64,000 nt of DNA from Verrucomicrobiota bacterium. GTDB lineage: Bacteria; Verrucomicrobiota; Verrucomicrobiia; Limisphaerales; UBA1319. The notes beneath the pieces were generated by a model. It did no database searches. It was not told the origin of the DNA and saw only the letters and a program-made list of their open reading frames with translations. The DNA lies in the NCBI GenBank assembly GCA_022709905.1, contig JAKLHY010000007.1:1-64000 (forward strand), in the 5' to 3' direction. Positions 41,731 through 50,397 of the stretch are shown in pieces. The first letter of the stretch is position 1; each line of letters opens with the position of its first letter. A program made the translations under genes and the position numbers.

Positions 41731-42378
41731 ATGAATCGAATAGCGCTTGCGGTGGCGGTGGGTTTATTTTTTGTCTGCACAGGCTGTCAATCGGTGTACA
41801 ACAGCACCATGGAAAACGTATTCGGCTACGAGAAGCGGGAGCTTCTGAGAAAAGCCGTGACGGCCCTGCAAGAGGATCAGCAGGAAGCTCAGAAAGAGTT
41901 CAAGGACGCCATGACACGTCTCAAGGAGCTTTACGGTTTCGAGGGAGGCGCGTTGGAGAGTGTCTACAACAAACTCAGACGATCCACTGAAGACTGCGAA
42001 GCGGAATCCAAGGATGTGGGAAAACGGATTGAAAACATGGAGGATATTGCACACTCGATGTTTAACGAGTGGGAAAAGGAAATCCAGCAATTTAACAATC
42101 CTGCCTTTGCCGAAAGCAGCCGGCGCCAGTTGCGGGACACCAAAGAGCGATACGCGCAGTTGTCTGAGTCCGTGCGCGCCTCCGAGCAATCGATGAAACC
42201 GGTGCTCTCCCAGCTCAAAGACCAGGTGCTTTTTCTGAAACACAATCTGAACGCGGCCTCGATTGGTTCTCTAAAAAACGAAGCCGCGACGATTCAGACT
42301 CAGATCGAACAGCTCATTGTCCGCATGAATGCCAGCATCGCCGAGGCGGATGCTTTCATCAAAACCCTCCCCAAGTGA
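41731..42378 (+). CDS. DUF2959-family lipoprotein
   Basis: 215 residues from ATG 41731 (MNRIALAVAVGLFFVCTGCQ); ATG 41710 or 41701 are alternatives. The lipobox-like VCTGC suggests a lipoprotein, and YNSTMENVFGYEKRELL followed by a long charged coiled-coil (AVTALQEDQQEAQKEFKDAM, NKLRRSTEDCEAE) is the DUF2959 pattern. Members are envelope proteins of unknown role. First of a plus-strand run of envelope genes (DUF481, the 746-aa membrane protein, GspC-like), though spacing of about 90 bp suggests separate transcription starts. Confidence 0.75.
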   Translation: MNRIALAVAVGLFFVCTGCQSVYNSTMENVFGYEKRELLRKAVTALQEDQQEAQKEFKDAMTRLKELYGFEGGALESVYNKLRRSTEDCEAESKDVGKRIENMEDIAHSMFNEWEKEIQQFNNPAFAESSRRQLRDTKERYAQLSESVRASEQSMKPVLSQLKDQVLFLKHNLNAASIGSLKNEAATIQTQIEQLIVRMNASIAEADAFIKTLPK

Positions 42379-42467
42379 TTGGGCGAATCCCTTTTGGACA
42401 CGAGAAATCGTCACCCACACCCAAGCAACACTCAAAAAAACAAGCCACAAGTAAAAAATAAAAATCC

Positions 42468-43253
42468 ATGATTACACAAATCCAATCCCCTGGAAAATCC
42501 ATATGGAATCCCAAACCAGGCGCGGGTCTGGTTATGCTAGCTCTTGGCGGATGTCTATTGGCTTCCGCCACACCGGCTGGCGCGCAGGCGGTCGAGCCGA
42601 CAGAACCTCCCAAGTGGGAGACGAGCGCCGCGCTGGGTTTCACCCTGACCGACGGCAATAGCGACAGCATCCTGTTCACCGGCGATATCAGAACCGAGCG
42701 CAAATGGAGTCACGACGAGATTCGTTTGCGGGCCGAAGGCGCCTACGGGGAGAGCGAAGACGTCAAGAATAACGAAATGGCCCGCGGGACCGCCCAGTGG
42801 GATCATTTGTTCACCGAGCGCTTCTATAGCTTCCTGCGATTCGAGGCGTTGCACGACGCCATTGCCGATGTTGAATACCGACTGACGCTGAGCGGCGGCC
42901 CCGGTTATTACTTCATCAAGAACGATCGAACCCTCCTCTCGGCTGAAGTCGGCCCGGGCTTCATTCACGAAAAACTCGGGAGCGGCGAGGACGATTACAT
43001 AACCCTGCGGGCCGGTGAACGGTTTCAATACAAGATCAGTGATCGCGCGCGGTTCTTTCAGAGCCTGGAGTATCTTCCGCAAATCGATGATTTCGAGAAT
43101 TACCTTCTGAACTTCGAAGCCGGAGTGGAAGCGGACATCACCAAGAAAGTGGCCCTGCGGGTCACCTTCCAGGACACCTACGACAACCAGCCCGCTGAAG
43201 GTCGTGAACGAAACGACATCAAGCTCATATCCAGCATTGCCTGGAAATTCTAG
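42468..43253 (+). CDS. DUF481 outer-membrane beta-barrel protein
   Basis: 261 residues with signal peptide (GLVMLALGGCLLASATPAGA). KWETSAALGFTLTDGNSDS is followed by alternating amphipathic strands (FYSFLRFEALHDAIADVEYR, LSGGPGYYFI, LLSAEVGPGFIHE), RVTFQDTYDNQPAEGRERND and the C-terminal aromatic IAWKF expected of outer-membrane barrels. DUF481 proteins are salt-stress-linked YdiY-like barrels in proteobacteria; the exact role is unknown. Followed by a strong hairpin. Confidence 0.85.
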   Translation: MITQIQSPGKSIWNPKPGAGLVMLALGGCLLASATPAGAQAVEPTEPPKWETSAALGFTLTDGNSDSILFTGDIRTERKWSHDEIRLRAEGAYGESEDVKNNEMARGTAQWDHLFTERFYSFLRFEALHDAIADVEYRLTLSGGPGYYFIKNDRTLLSAEVGPGFIHEKLGSGEDDYITLRAGERFQYKISDRARFFQSLEYLPQIDDFENYLLNFEAGVEADITKKVALRVTFQDTYDNQPAEGRERNDIKLISSIAWKF

Positions 43254-43267
43254 ATCTATTTCTTCGA

Positions 43268-43294
43268 GGGGCCGGGTCCGCCGGACTCGGCCCC
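43268..43294 (+). terminator. Strong GC hairpin after the DUF481 gene
   Basis: ggggccgggtcc (43268-43279) pairs with ggactcggcccc (43283-43294) across a 3-base loop, with one G-T pair. No T-tract follows, so termination would need Rho or the hairpin may stabilise the 3' end. Confidence 0.5.
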
Positions 43295-43349
43295 GCCCTG
43301 CTTCTGCCCATGTAAAACCAATTTTCCCTAACCTTCAAACCTGCCGCCC

Positions 43350-45590
43350 ATGAATGATTCCTCTCAAGCCAACAGTCACCGCTGGCGTTTCTTTCGCGCT
43401 GGCGGTTTGGATCAAGCCCGTTTCGAAACCGCCGACGATTTCCGCAATCTGGAGCACCTCGATCAAAAACTCTGGGTTGCCTTGAGCTGCCCTGTCAAGG
43501 GACTGGAATTGGATGAAAAAACACTGGCTCTGATCGATGCGGACAAGGATGGGCGCGTTCGAGCGCCCGAGATCATCCAGGCGGTCCAGTGGGCTGAAGA
43601 CCACCTGAAGGACCTTAACAACCTGAAGGATGGCTCGGACACTCTTCCCCTGGCCCAGATCAACGACCAGACCAATTCCGGCAAGCTCATTCTTGCCTCG
43701 GCGCGGCAGATCCTCAAGAACCTTGGCAAACCCGATGCCCAATCGATCTCCCTGGCGGAGGCCGAAGATACCGCGAAAATCTTCGCTCAAACCAAGTTCA
43801 ACGGAGACGGGATCATTCCGGTCGAGTCCACGGGAGACGCTGCCCTTCAGGCAGTCATCAACGACATCCTGAGCACCCTGGGCGGTGAAACCGACCGCAG
43901 CGGAAAGCCCGGGATTAACCAGTCGAAGGTGGACGAGTTTTTCGCCCAATTGACGGCCTACAACGATTGGGCAGCCCAAGCGGAGACCAACGCCTCCGCC
44001 GTGACACCGCTGGGCGCAAACACCGCCGCCGCAGTGGAGGCCTTCCAAGCGGTCCGCGCCCGCGTCGACGATTACTTCGCCCGCTGTCGTCTTGCCGCAT
44101 ACGATTCCCGGGCCCTGTCCGCCGTCAATCGCAAGGAAGAGGAGTACCTGGCCATTGCGGCCAAGGACATGACGGTCCAAGCCCAGGAGTTGAATGGATT
44201 TCCTCTTGCCCGAATTGAGCCCAATCAGCCGCTGCCGCTGCAAGCCGGATTGAATCCCGCCTGGGTTTCGGCGGTTTCAGCCCTTCGCCAACGCGTCGTC
44301 ATTCCGTTGCTGGGGGGGGACCGCAACTCCCTCACTGGGGTGGAATGGGAACAGATCTGCGCCAAACTCGCGCCCTACCTCGCATGGAACGCGGCAAAAC
44401 CAGCGACCGCGGTTGAAAAGCTCGGCGGCAAGCGGATCCGAGAGATCCTGGGAACCCAGGCCAAGGCCGCCCTGTCCAAGCTCATTGACCAGGACAAAGC
44501 GCTCGAACCCGAGGCCACCAGCATCATGCAGGTGGAAAAGCTGATTCGTTTTTATCGTGACCTTCACCGTCTGGCGAACAACTTCGTCAACTTCTCCGAC
44601 TTCTATTCGAAGGACCGTTTGGCGGTCTTCCAGGCCGGAACCCTTTATCTGGACGCGCGGGCCTGCGAACTCTGCGTTCGAGTCGATGACCCCGCCAAAC
44701 ACGCCGCCCTTGGGGGCCTCGCCAAAACCTATCTGGCCTACTGCGATTGCACCCGTCCTTCGGGCGAAAAGATGACGATCGCCGCCGCCTTTACCGACGG
44801 CGACGCCGACAATCTCATGGTCGGTCGCAATGGTTTGTTTTATGATCGAAAAGGGCGGGATTGGGACGCGACAATCACCAAGATCATCGAAAATCCCATC
44901 AGCATCCGCCAGGCCTTTTGGTCGCCCTATAAAAAACTCGTGCGCCTCATCGAAGAACAAGTCGCCAAGCGCGCCGCGGCCGCCGAGGCGGGTGTTGACA
45001 CCAAGCTGACCTCCGCCGCGACCGCTGCGGCCACGGTCGATAAAACGAAGCCCGCGCCGAAAAAGATCGATGTGGGAACCGTTGCGGCTCTCGGCGTTGC
45101 GTTCGGGGCCATAGGCACGGCCTTCGCCGCACTGGCCGGTTACGCGGTGGGAATCCTCAAGCTCCCCTTCTGGCAGGTCTGCCTGGCTCTGGTGGGATTG
45201 ATGCTGATCATCTCCGGCCCGGCGATGCTCATCGCCTGGCTTAAATTACGCCAACGCAACCTGGGCCCGATTCTCGATGCCAATGGCTGGGCTGTTAATG
45301 GTCGCGTCAAGATCAATGTGCCCTTTGGACGTTCCCTGACCTCCATCGCCCGCCTTCCTGCGGGCGCGCAACCGGCCTTGGACGATCCATTCGGTCAATC
45401 CCCAAGTGTCTGGCCGCAGTTTCTGGCAATCATTGTCGCGATTGCGTTTGTCTACAGCTTCCTGAACTCGCACGGGTGGATCCATCAATGGTCCGGTGGG
45501 AAATGGGGCAATCCTAAAAGCACCCAAACCATCGAGTTGGGCAACCTGCTTAAACTGCCCCCCGCGGACACCAAGGCGTCCACACCTTAA
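43350..45590 (+). CDS. Unrecognised 746-aa membrane protein with EF-hand-like loop
   Basis: 746 residues, no family recognised. The N-terminus lacks a signal peptide. Residues 63-74 (DADKDGRVRAPE) form a canonical EF-hand loop, with a weaker FNGDGIIPVES nearby. The middle is helical and soluble with conserved-looking Cys/Asp blocks (YLDARACELCVRVDD, AYCDCTRPSGEKMTIAAAF, DGDADNLMVGRNGLFYDRKG). A Pro/Ala/Lys linker leads to three C-terminal membrane helices (~575-603, ~606-632, ~687-707) and a short tail. It is therefore a C-terminally anchored protein with a large probably cytoplasmic domain that may sense calcium. Neighbours are envelope genes, transcribed the same way with 96-110 bp gaps. 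Confidence 0.6.
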   Translation: MNDSSQANSHRWRFFRAGGLDQARFETADDFRNLEHLDQKLWVALSCPVKGLELDEKTLALIDADKDGRVRAPEIIQAVQWAEDHLKDLNNLKDGSDTLPLAQINDQTNSGKLILASARQILKNLGKPDAQSISLAEAEDTAKIFAQTKFNGDGIIPVESTGDAALQAVINDILSTLGGETDRSGKPGINQSKVDEFFAQLTAYNDWAAQAETNASAVTPLGANTAAAVEAFQAVRARVDDYFARCRLAAYDSRALSAVNRKEEEYLAIAAKDMTVQAQELNGFPLARIEPNQPLPLQAGLNPAWVSAVSALRQRVVIPLLGGDRNSLTGVEWEQICAKLAPYLAWNAAKPATAVEKLGGKRIREILGTQAKAALSKLIDQDKALEPEATSIMQVEKLIRFYRDLHRLANNFVNFSDFYSKDRLAVFQAGTLYLDARACELCVRVDDPAKHAALGGLAKTYLAYCDCTRPSGEKMTIAAAFTDGDADNLMVGRNGLFYDRKGRDWDATITKIIENPISIRQAFWSPYKKLVRLIEEQVAKRAAAAEAGVDTKLTSAATAAATVDKTKPAPKKIDVGTVAALGVAFGAIGTAFAALAGYAVGILKLPFWQVCLALVGLMLIISGPAMLIAWLKLRQRNLGPILDANGWAVNGRVKINVPFGRSLTSIARLPAGAQPALDDPFGQSPSVWPQFLAIIVAIAFVYSFLNSHGWIHQWSGGKWGNPKSTQTIELGNLLKLPPADTKASTP

Positions 45591-45617
45591 GATGCGGCGT
45601 CTCAGTTTGGAGGCAAT

Positions 45618-45641
45618 CCGCCGCCATTGCCACGGCGGCGG
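45618..45641 (+). terminator. GC hairpin after the 746-aa gene
   Basis: ccgccgcc (45618-45625) pairs perfectly with ggcggcgg (45634-45641) over an 8-base loop, followed by gtttcc. Possibly a terminator; the T-run is short. Confidence 0.4.
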
Positions 45642-45700
45642 GTTTCCTCCGCAACCTTGGGATTGGGCTGGTGTTAATCCAAGGAAATGGATATTTTGGC

Positions 45701-46474
45701 ATGGTGAATTGCGCGCATCGAAAATCTATTCTTGGACTGGCAACGATCCTGGCTTCGGCCTCCGTGCTTTGGGCGGTTGCGGATGTCGAGGAAAATCCTT
45801 ACCAATCCATTATTGACCGGAATCCATTTCGACTGAGAGCCATTGTTGCCTCCGAAACCGTTCCCACAAACGCCCTGGTCGCCCTCAATCTGAAGTTTAC
45901 GGGTATTTCCATGGTCAAGGACGTCAAGAAGGCCTATTTCATGGATTCCACAAAAAACCCTCCCGAGTTCTACGTCCTGGGCGAGGGAGAACAACAGTCC
46001 GCGCTCAAGGTGGTGAGGATCGACTACAAGGCCGGCGCCGCAGATATCATTAATGCGGGGGTGCCGGCGCGCGTCAATTTTGAGACGCATGGACTTAAGA
46101 CGGTGACGCCAGGACTCGCCCCCACAGCGGCCCCCGTCCCGAGCGGGATTCCGGGGGCGGTCCCCGGCTCTCCGCCGGGAGTGGCTCCCAGAGTCCCGAC
46201 GCCGCTCCCCACTGTCCAACCCCAAACATTGCCGAATCAATCGTTCGGCACCCCGGCTGCGGCAGTGACTCCTGGATTTGCACCGAATGTGCCAGCCGAT
46301 AATGTACGAATGATTCCCACTCGTTCGCTCCGGGTGCAACCACAACCCGCGCCGGCACAGCCAGGCCTGAGCGCCGAGGCCTCAGCGGCCATGATGATGA
46401 TTAATCGAGAGATGAATCAGGAAGCCATCATCCGTAAGGAGTTTCCGCCATTGCCCGATCCCACGGCCCAATAA
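45701..46474 (+). CDS. GspC-like periplasmic protein with proline-rich tail
   Basis: 257 residues from ATG 45701. An N-terminal membrane helix (ILGLATILASASVLWAV) is followed by YQSIIDRNPFRLRA and LKFTGISMVKDVKKAYFMD, EGEQQSALKVVRIDYKAG and DIINAGVPARVNFE. The RNPF motif followed by a small beta domain resembles the HR domain of type II secretion GspC or PilP. The rest (~150-230) is rich in Pro/Ala/Thr/Val, a flexible periplasmic linker, and the end is KEFPPLPDP. No other secretion genes adjoin, apart from the pseudopilin 8 kb away. Function inferred only. Confidence 0.5.
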   Translation: MVNCAHRKSILGLATILASASVLWAVADVEENPYQSIIDRNPFRLRAIVASETVPTNALVALNLKFTGISMVKDVKKAYFMDSTKNPPEFYVLGEGEQQSALKVVRIDYKAGAADIINAGVPARVNFETHGLKTVTPGLAPTAAPVPSGIPGAVPGSPPGVAPRVPTPLPTVQPQTLPNQSFGTPAAAVTPGFAPNVPADNVRMIPTRSLRVQPQPAPAQPGLSAEASAAMMMINREMNQEAIIRKEFPPLPDPTAQ

Positions 46475-46513
46475 TCGCAAGCTCAACAGCTTTAAGACTT
46501 GAGAACTCATCCG

Positions 46514-47020
46514 ATGAGGTGGATTGGCTGTTTGATGCTACTCGTCCTGGCAGCCTGTGGTTGCCAACCCGACCGTCCGAATCCCGCGTCAGCGTCTTCG
46601 AATTCCATCACCCAGGCTCAGCCCCGATTGCCCACAGTCACTCTCTGGGTCGGCTCCGCTGAACTGATCACCGAGGTCGCCCGTTCCCCCGTGCAATTGC
46701 AGACAGGAATGATGTTCCGCCAAAGCATGGAGGAAAACGAAGCCATGCTGTTCGTATTTCCCTATCCCCACCAGGCTTCTTTCTACATGCGCAATACGTC
46801 CATACCGCTCTCCTGTGCTTACCTTGACGCCGAAGGGACCATTTTGGAAATCCACGATCTGCATCCCTTCAACGAAACCCCGGTGGAGTCTACAGCCACG
46901 AACATCCGATTCGTTGTTGAAACGCGGCAGGGATGGTTTGAACGCCACCAGATCCAACCCGGAGCGGTATTTCGAACCAGCCAGGGTTCTTTGCCGGAAG
47001 TATTGCTGCGCCGCCCATGA
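46514..47020 (+). CDS. DUF192-family lipoprotein
   Basis: 168 residues from ATG 46514. The lipobox LAACGC gives an exported lipoprotein. The mature domain has VARSPVQLQTGMMFRQSMEE, AMLFVFPYPHQASFYMRNTSIPLS and YLDAEGTILEIHDLHP, which are the DUF192 signatures (GLMxR, FxMkNTxipLd, idxxGxI). Function of DUF192 is unknown. Its TGA overlaps the nadE ATG (ATGA, 47017-47020). Confidence 0.85.
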   Translation: MRWIGCLMLLVLAACGCQPDRPNPASASSNSITQAQPRLPTVTLWVGSAELITEVARSPVQLQTGMMFRQSMEENEAMLFVFPYPHQASFYMRNTSIPLSCAYLDAEGTILEIHDLHPFNETPVESTATNIRFVVETRQGWFERHQIQPGAVFRTSQGSLPEVLLRRP

Positions 47021-48654
47021 AAGTTGCTCTTGCCCAAATTAATACAACGATCGGAGATTTTGCCGGGAACGCCGAGAAAATTCTGACCGCCTACCGTCGC
47101 GGCCAGTCGTTGGGACTGGACTTGGTGGTTTGTCCGGAACTGGCCATACCCGGATATCCGCCACGCGATCTGTTGCTGAAACCGGGATTCGTGGAAGGCA
47201 ACCTGCGGGGCCTCGAGACTATTGCCGCCGCCACGGGTCAGACAGGATTGCTGGTGGGTTTTGCGGGACGCAACGATCGTCTGCCCGGCAGGGAGACTAC
47301 AAACAGCGTCGCGCTCCTTCATCAAGGCCGTATCATTGACGTTCGGCACAAAACCCTCTTGCCGACTTACGATGTTTTTGATGAGGACCGTTACTTTGAG
47401 CCCGCCGAATCCAATTCGCCTGTCGATTTCCAGGGAATCCGGTTGGGGCTGACGATCTGCGAAGATGTATGGAACGACGAGGATTTCTGGCGGGAACGAC
47501 GCTACCGGCCCAATCCAGCGGCTGAATTAATCCGGGCCGGCGCTCAGTTTCTCATCAACGTATCGGCTTCCCCATGGCATCTTGGGAAGAATCGCACGCG
47601 CCTTGCCATGCTGGCCAGCCTCGCCCGAAAAAGCCGCTGTCCCCTCGCTTACTGCAACCTTGTCGGCGGCAACGATGAACTGGTTTTTGACGGTGAAAGC
47701 CTCGCATTCAATGCGGATGGGCAACTCCTGGCCCAGGGACACAAATTCGCCGAGGATTTTTGCGTTCTCGATCTGAAATCGAGTTCAGTCATCGAAGCCC
47801 GATCGAGTTCCGACGAGGAGCGTCTTTATGAGGCGCTGGTATTGGGTCTGAAGGATTATCTGTGGAAGTGCGGTTTTAGAAAAGCCATCATCGGATTGAG
47901 CGGAGGAATTGACTCGGCTCTTGTGGCCTGTCTTGCCGCGGCGGCGTTAGGCCCTGAAAACGTTCACGGCATCTCCCTGCCCTCGCAGTTCTCCTCCCAG
48001 GGCAGTCTGGACGACGCCCGGCAACTGGCCGTCAATCTCGGCATTCGCTATGACGTCATCCCGATCCAGGAGGCTTTTGTCACGGTAAAACGCGAGTTGT
48101 CAACGGTCTTTGCGGGCCGCGCGGAGGATGTCACCGAAGAAAACATCCAAGCCCGCCTCAGAGCTGTCATGCTCATGGCTTTGTCGAACAAGTTCGGCGC
48201 TTTGGTTCTCACCACCGGCAACAAAAGCGAAATGGCCGTTGGATACTGCACTTTATATGGCGACATGTGCGGAGGACTGGCGGTCATCAGTGACGTGCCG
48301 AAAACCATGGTCTTTCGCTTGTCCCGCTGGATTAACCGCGACCGGCGGATCATTCCGGAATCTTCCCTCACCAAGCCCCCTTCCGCTGAGTTGCGGCCCA
48401 ATCAGACCGATCAGGACACCCTGCCCCCTTACGATGTGCTGGATGCCATTCTCGATCTCTATGTCGTCCAGATGAAGTCTCCCGCTGAAATTACAGCGGC
48501 GGGCTTTGAGCCGTCCATGGTGCAAGGCGTCATTCGCCTGATCAACCACAGTGAATATAAGCGCAGGCAGGCTGCTCCAGGGCTGAAAGTCACCACGAAA
48601 GCATTTGGCGTAGGACGCCGCATCCCCATTGCCCAAAGGTTTCGGGAAACCTGA
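47017..48654 (+). CDS. nadE: Glutamine-dependent NAD+ synthetase
   Basis: 545 residues with two domains. The N-terminal nitrilase-type glutaminase (~1-250) has PELAIPGYPPRDLL (catalytic Glu), RHKTLLPTYDVFDE (Lys) and GLTICEDVWND (nucleophile Cys). The C-terminal ammonia-dependent synthetase has the PP-loop GLSGGIDSALV, then LTTGNKSEMAVGYCTLYGDM and GGLAVISDVPKT. It amidates nicotinic acid adenine dinucleotide to NAD+. The start overlaps the DUF192 stop, implying translational coupling. Convergent with the ThuA gene, 42 bp apart. Confidence 0.95.
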   Translation: MKVALAQINTTIGDFAGNAEKILTAYRRGQSLGLDLVVCPELAIPGYPPRDLLLKPGFVEGNLRGLETIAAATGQTGLLVGFAGRNDRLPGRETTNSVALLHQGRIIDVRHKTLLPTYDVFDEDRYFEPAESNSPVDFQGIRLGLTICEDVWNDEDFWRERRYRPNPAAELIRAGAQFLINVSASPWHLGKNRTRLAMLASLARKSRCPLAYCNLVGGNDELVFDGESLAFNADGQLLAQGHKFAEDFCVLDLKSSSVIEARSSSDEERLYEALVLGLKDYLWKCGFRKAIIGLSGGIDSALVACLAAAALGPENVHGISLPSQFSSQGSLDDARQLAVNLGIRYDVIPIQEAFVTVKRELSTVFAGRAEDVTEENIQARLRAVMLMALSNKFGALVLTTGNKSEMAVGYCTLYGDMCGGLAVISDVPKTMVFRLSRWINRDRRIIPESSLTKPPSAELRPNQTDQDTLPPYDVLDAILDLYVVQMKSPAEITAAGFEPSMVQGVIRLINHSEYKRRQAAPGLKVTTKAFGVGRRIPIAQRFRET

Positions 48655-48696
48655 CAAGCAAAGAAACCATCTCGTCGCCCTGGGGTTATCAACGCG

Positions 48697-49437
48697 CTAC
48701 TTCCCGGCGGCCCACTGAATAGCCCGAGCCAGGAGTGTGCGGAAATTCGGATTCTCGTAAGCCAGGTGGTCGTGTCCCAAAGCCATGTAGACAACCTTGG
48801 CTTTCTCGTATTTCCAAGTCCAGCCGATTACAGGACCGCTGGTGGTTTCCTGAGTGGTGAGGAGCTTTTGCACTCCTGGAAGCACACCAAATCCACCATA
48901 GGTCTCATCCACGATTTCAAAGTCGGAAAGCCCCGCCGTGATCGGATGCTGTTGATCAGCAATCCGCACGGTAAAGCGCACATCATGCTGGTAGGTGGAA
49001 CCGGGAATTTCCTTGTCACCGATCTTCTGTTTTTCGAGGTAATACTTGCCGCCGATGATTTTTTCGTACTCGGGCCAATTCTGATAGGAAGCCAGACAGT
49101 GATGCAAGGCCACGAGCCCCTTGCCCTGCCGGAGCAGTCGCTGGAAGTCTTCCCGGGCGTCCTCGGGGATTTCCTGCCACATGTCATAGAGGACCACGAC
49201 GTCGTACTGCTGAGCGGCGGCGGGTTTGAAGTGTTCGAAGGCCCGGGGATGTTCGACAGCCTGAAATTTGATCCCGCTGTTCTCCTGGAACATCTTAAAA
49301 AACGGTTCGCGCTCAAAGTCATGGCCGCCGGTGATCACCAGGACCTTGGTTATGACGTCCGAACCGGCGGCGGCCGCCAGTCCTCCACCCAGGCCAAGTA
49401 CCAAACCCGAAAAAAGCCAGCGCACAATTGTTTTCAT
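48697..49437 (-). CDS. Secreted ThuA-domain protein
   Basis: 246 residues, signal peptide TIVRWLFSGLVLGLGGGLAAAAG. KVLVITGGHDFEREPFFKMF, QQYDVVVLYDMWQEI, GKGLVALHHCLASYQNWPEY and ITAGLSDFEIVDETYGGF, then VVYMALGHDH, are the ThuA/trehalose-utilisation glutamine-amidotransferase-like fold. These are common in Verrucomicrobia and Planctomycetes beside sugar enzymes; biochemical activity is unclear. Its ATG (49437) overlaps the stop of the upstream DUF1638 gene, so the two are co-translated. Confidence 0.85.
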   Translation of the reverse strand: MKTIVRWLFSGLVLGLGGGLAAAAGSDVITKVLVITGGHDFEREPFFKMFQENSGIKFQAVEHPRAFEHFKPAAAQQYDVVVLYDMWQEIPEDAREDFQRLLRQGKGLVALHHCLASYQNWPEYEKIIGGKYYLEKQKIGDKEIPGSTYQHDVRFTVRIADQQHPITAGLSDFEIVDETYGGFGVLPGVQKLLTTQETTSGPVIGWTWKYEKAKVVYMALGHDHLAYENPNFRTLLARAIQWAAGK

Positions 49438-50243
49438 AAAGATTCTGCGTTTCGATTGCCGGACGAAGCCATTACGTCATCGTCGGCCGTAGGGTAGACT
49501 TTCTCACTCGGCTGGACAATCAGAAATTCCTTGGGGTCCCATCTGCCGTCCAGCCATCGCTCCAGAAGCCCCAGATCCCCAGGCATCCGTTCAAATCGCC
49601 ATCCGCGTTGTTTGCAGATGGATGCGGTCCGCTCGCAAAGATCGAGCGATGCGGCAAAATCAAAATCGATGAGCAACCCGCGTTCATAGCTCTGAGACCA
49701 TTGCTGAGTCAAATCGACCAAATAACGGGCATTATCTTCTCCGTACTTGGCGGCGAGTTCTTCAAAAGTCGGCTGGGCGGGCAGGAAAGTGGGCTGCGTG
49801 GTTACGTCATCAGAAACCTTTCGCATGGCTTCGGGTCCCTTGGATGCGAGGGTGCGGCGCTGGGCTACCTCCAACCACCCGGAAGTGAAGTAAAACGTGC
49901 CGGGACAGCTGTGATGCACCTCGGCCTGCCGCTGTCGGGATCCCAGGAAGAAGGTCAAACAATCATGCGCGCGAGGAATGACGAGCGGCAGTTCTCGGGA
50001 TGTGATTCCGGCCAGGATCCGGTTGCACAGGCCATACCCCAGCAGAATCGCGTCATACCGCCCGCTTTCGACGCTGTCGATCCTCAATTGGAGGTTGCTG
50101 TGGCCCGACTTGGGATCGTCGTGGTAACCGATGGGCAGAAACTCCAGGTCGATCAGGTGACGGCTCCTCGACACCATGTGACAAATTTCCCGCTGCGCCA
50201 CCTCGCAGGCCAGCACCTTCAAAGACTGTTTGCTATTCGGCAT
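49434..50243 (-). CDS. DUF1638 protein
   Basis: 269 residues from ATG 50243 (MPNSKQSLKVLACEVAQREI); an in-frame ATG lies further up at 50294. Features: LEFLPIGYHDDPKSGHSNLQ, SGRYDAILLGYGLCNRILAG, LPLVIPRAHDCLTFFLGS, CPGTFYFTSGWLE and a C-terminal DGRWDPKEFLIVQPSEKVYPT. The Cys, His and Asp residues in GLCNR, RAHDC and CPGTFY could bind a metal. In other organisms DUF1638 proteins are linked to corrinoid-dependent methyl transfer; here no corrinoid protein adjoins. Overlaps thuA by 4 bases and is divergent from the ApnL-like gene, sharing about 150 bp of upstream DNA. Confidence 0.7.
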   Translation of the reverse strand: MPNSKQSLKVLACEVAQREICHMVSRSRHLIDLEFLPIGYHDDPKSGHSNLQLRIDSVESGRYDAILLGYGLCNRILAGITSRELPLVIPRAHDCLTFFLGSRQRQAEVHHSCPGTFYFTSGWLEVAQRRTLASKGPEAMRKVSDDVTTQPTFLPAQPTFEELAAKYGEDNARYLVDLTQQWSQSYERGLLIDFDFAASLDLCERTASICKQRGWRFERMPGDLGLLERWLDGRWDPKEFLIVQPSEKVYPTADDDVMASSGNRNAESL

Positions 50244-50397
50244 GGCCTGAAAATCGCCGATATTCCGGGTGCATGCAAGCCGTCCTTTGTTCATAATCCA
50301 TGGTTTCAGACCATCCAGCTTGCAATATCCAATGTTCCTGGTAAACTGACCATCATCGTTCCGGCTGGAAGCCTGGCGGCGCCGCAACTCCAACGAT

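Noticed and set aside
43335..44960. Minus-strand frames of 302 and 227 codons
   Set aside because: Antisense to the 746-aa gene. They lack recognisable domains, and the plus-strand frame has coherent membrane helices and an EF-hand.
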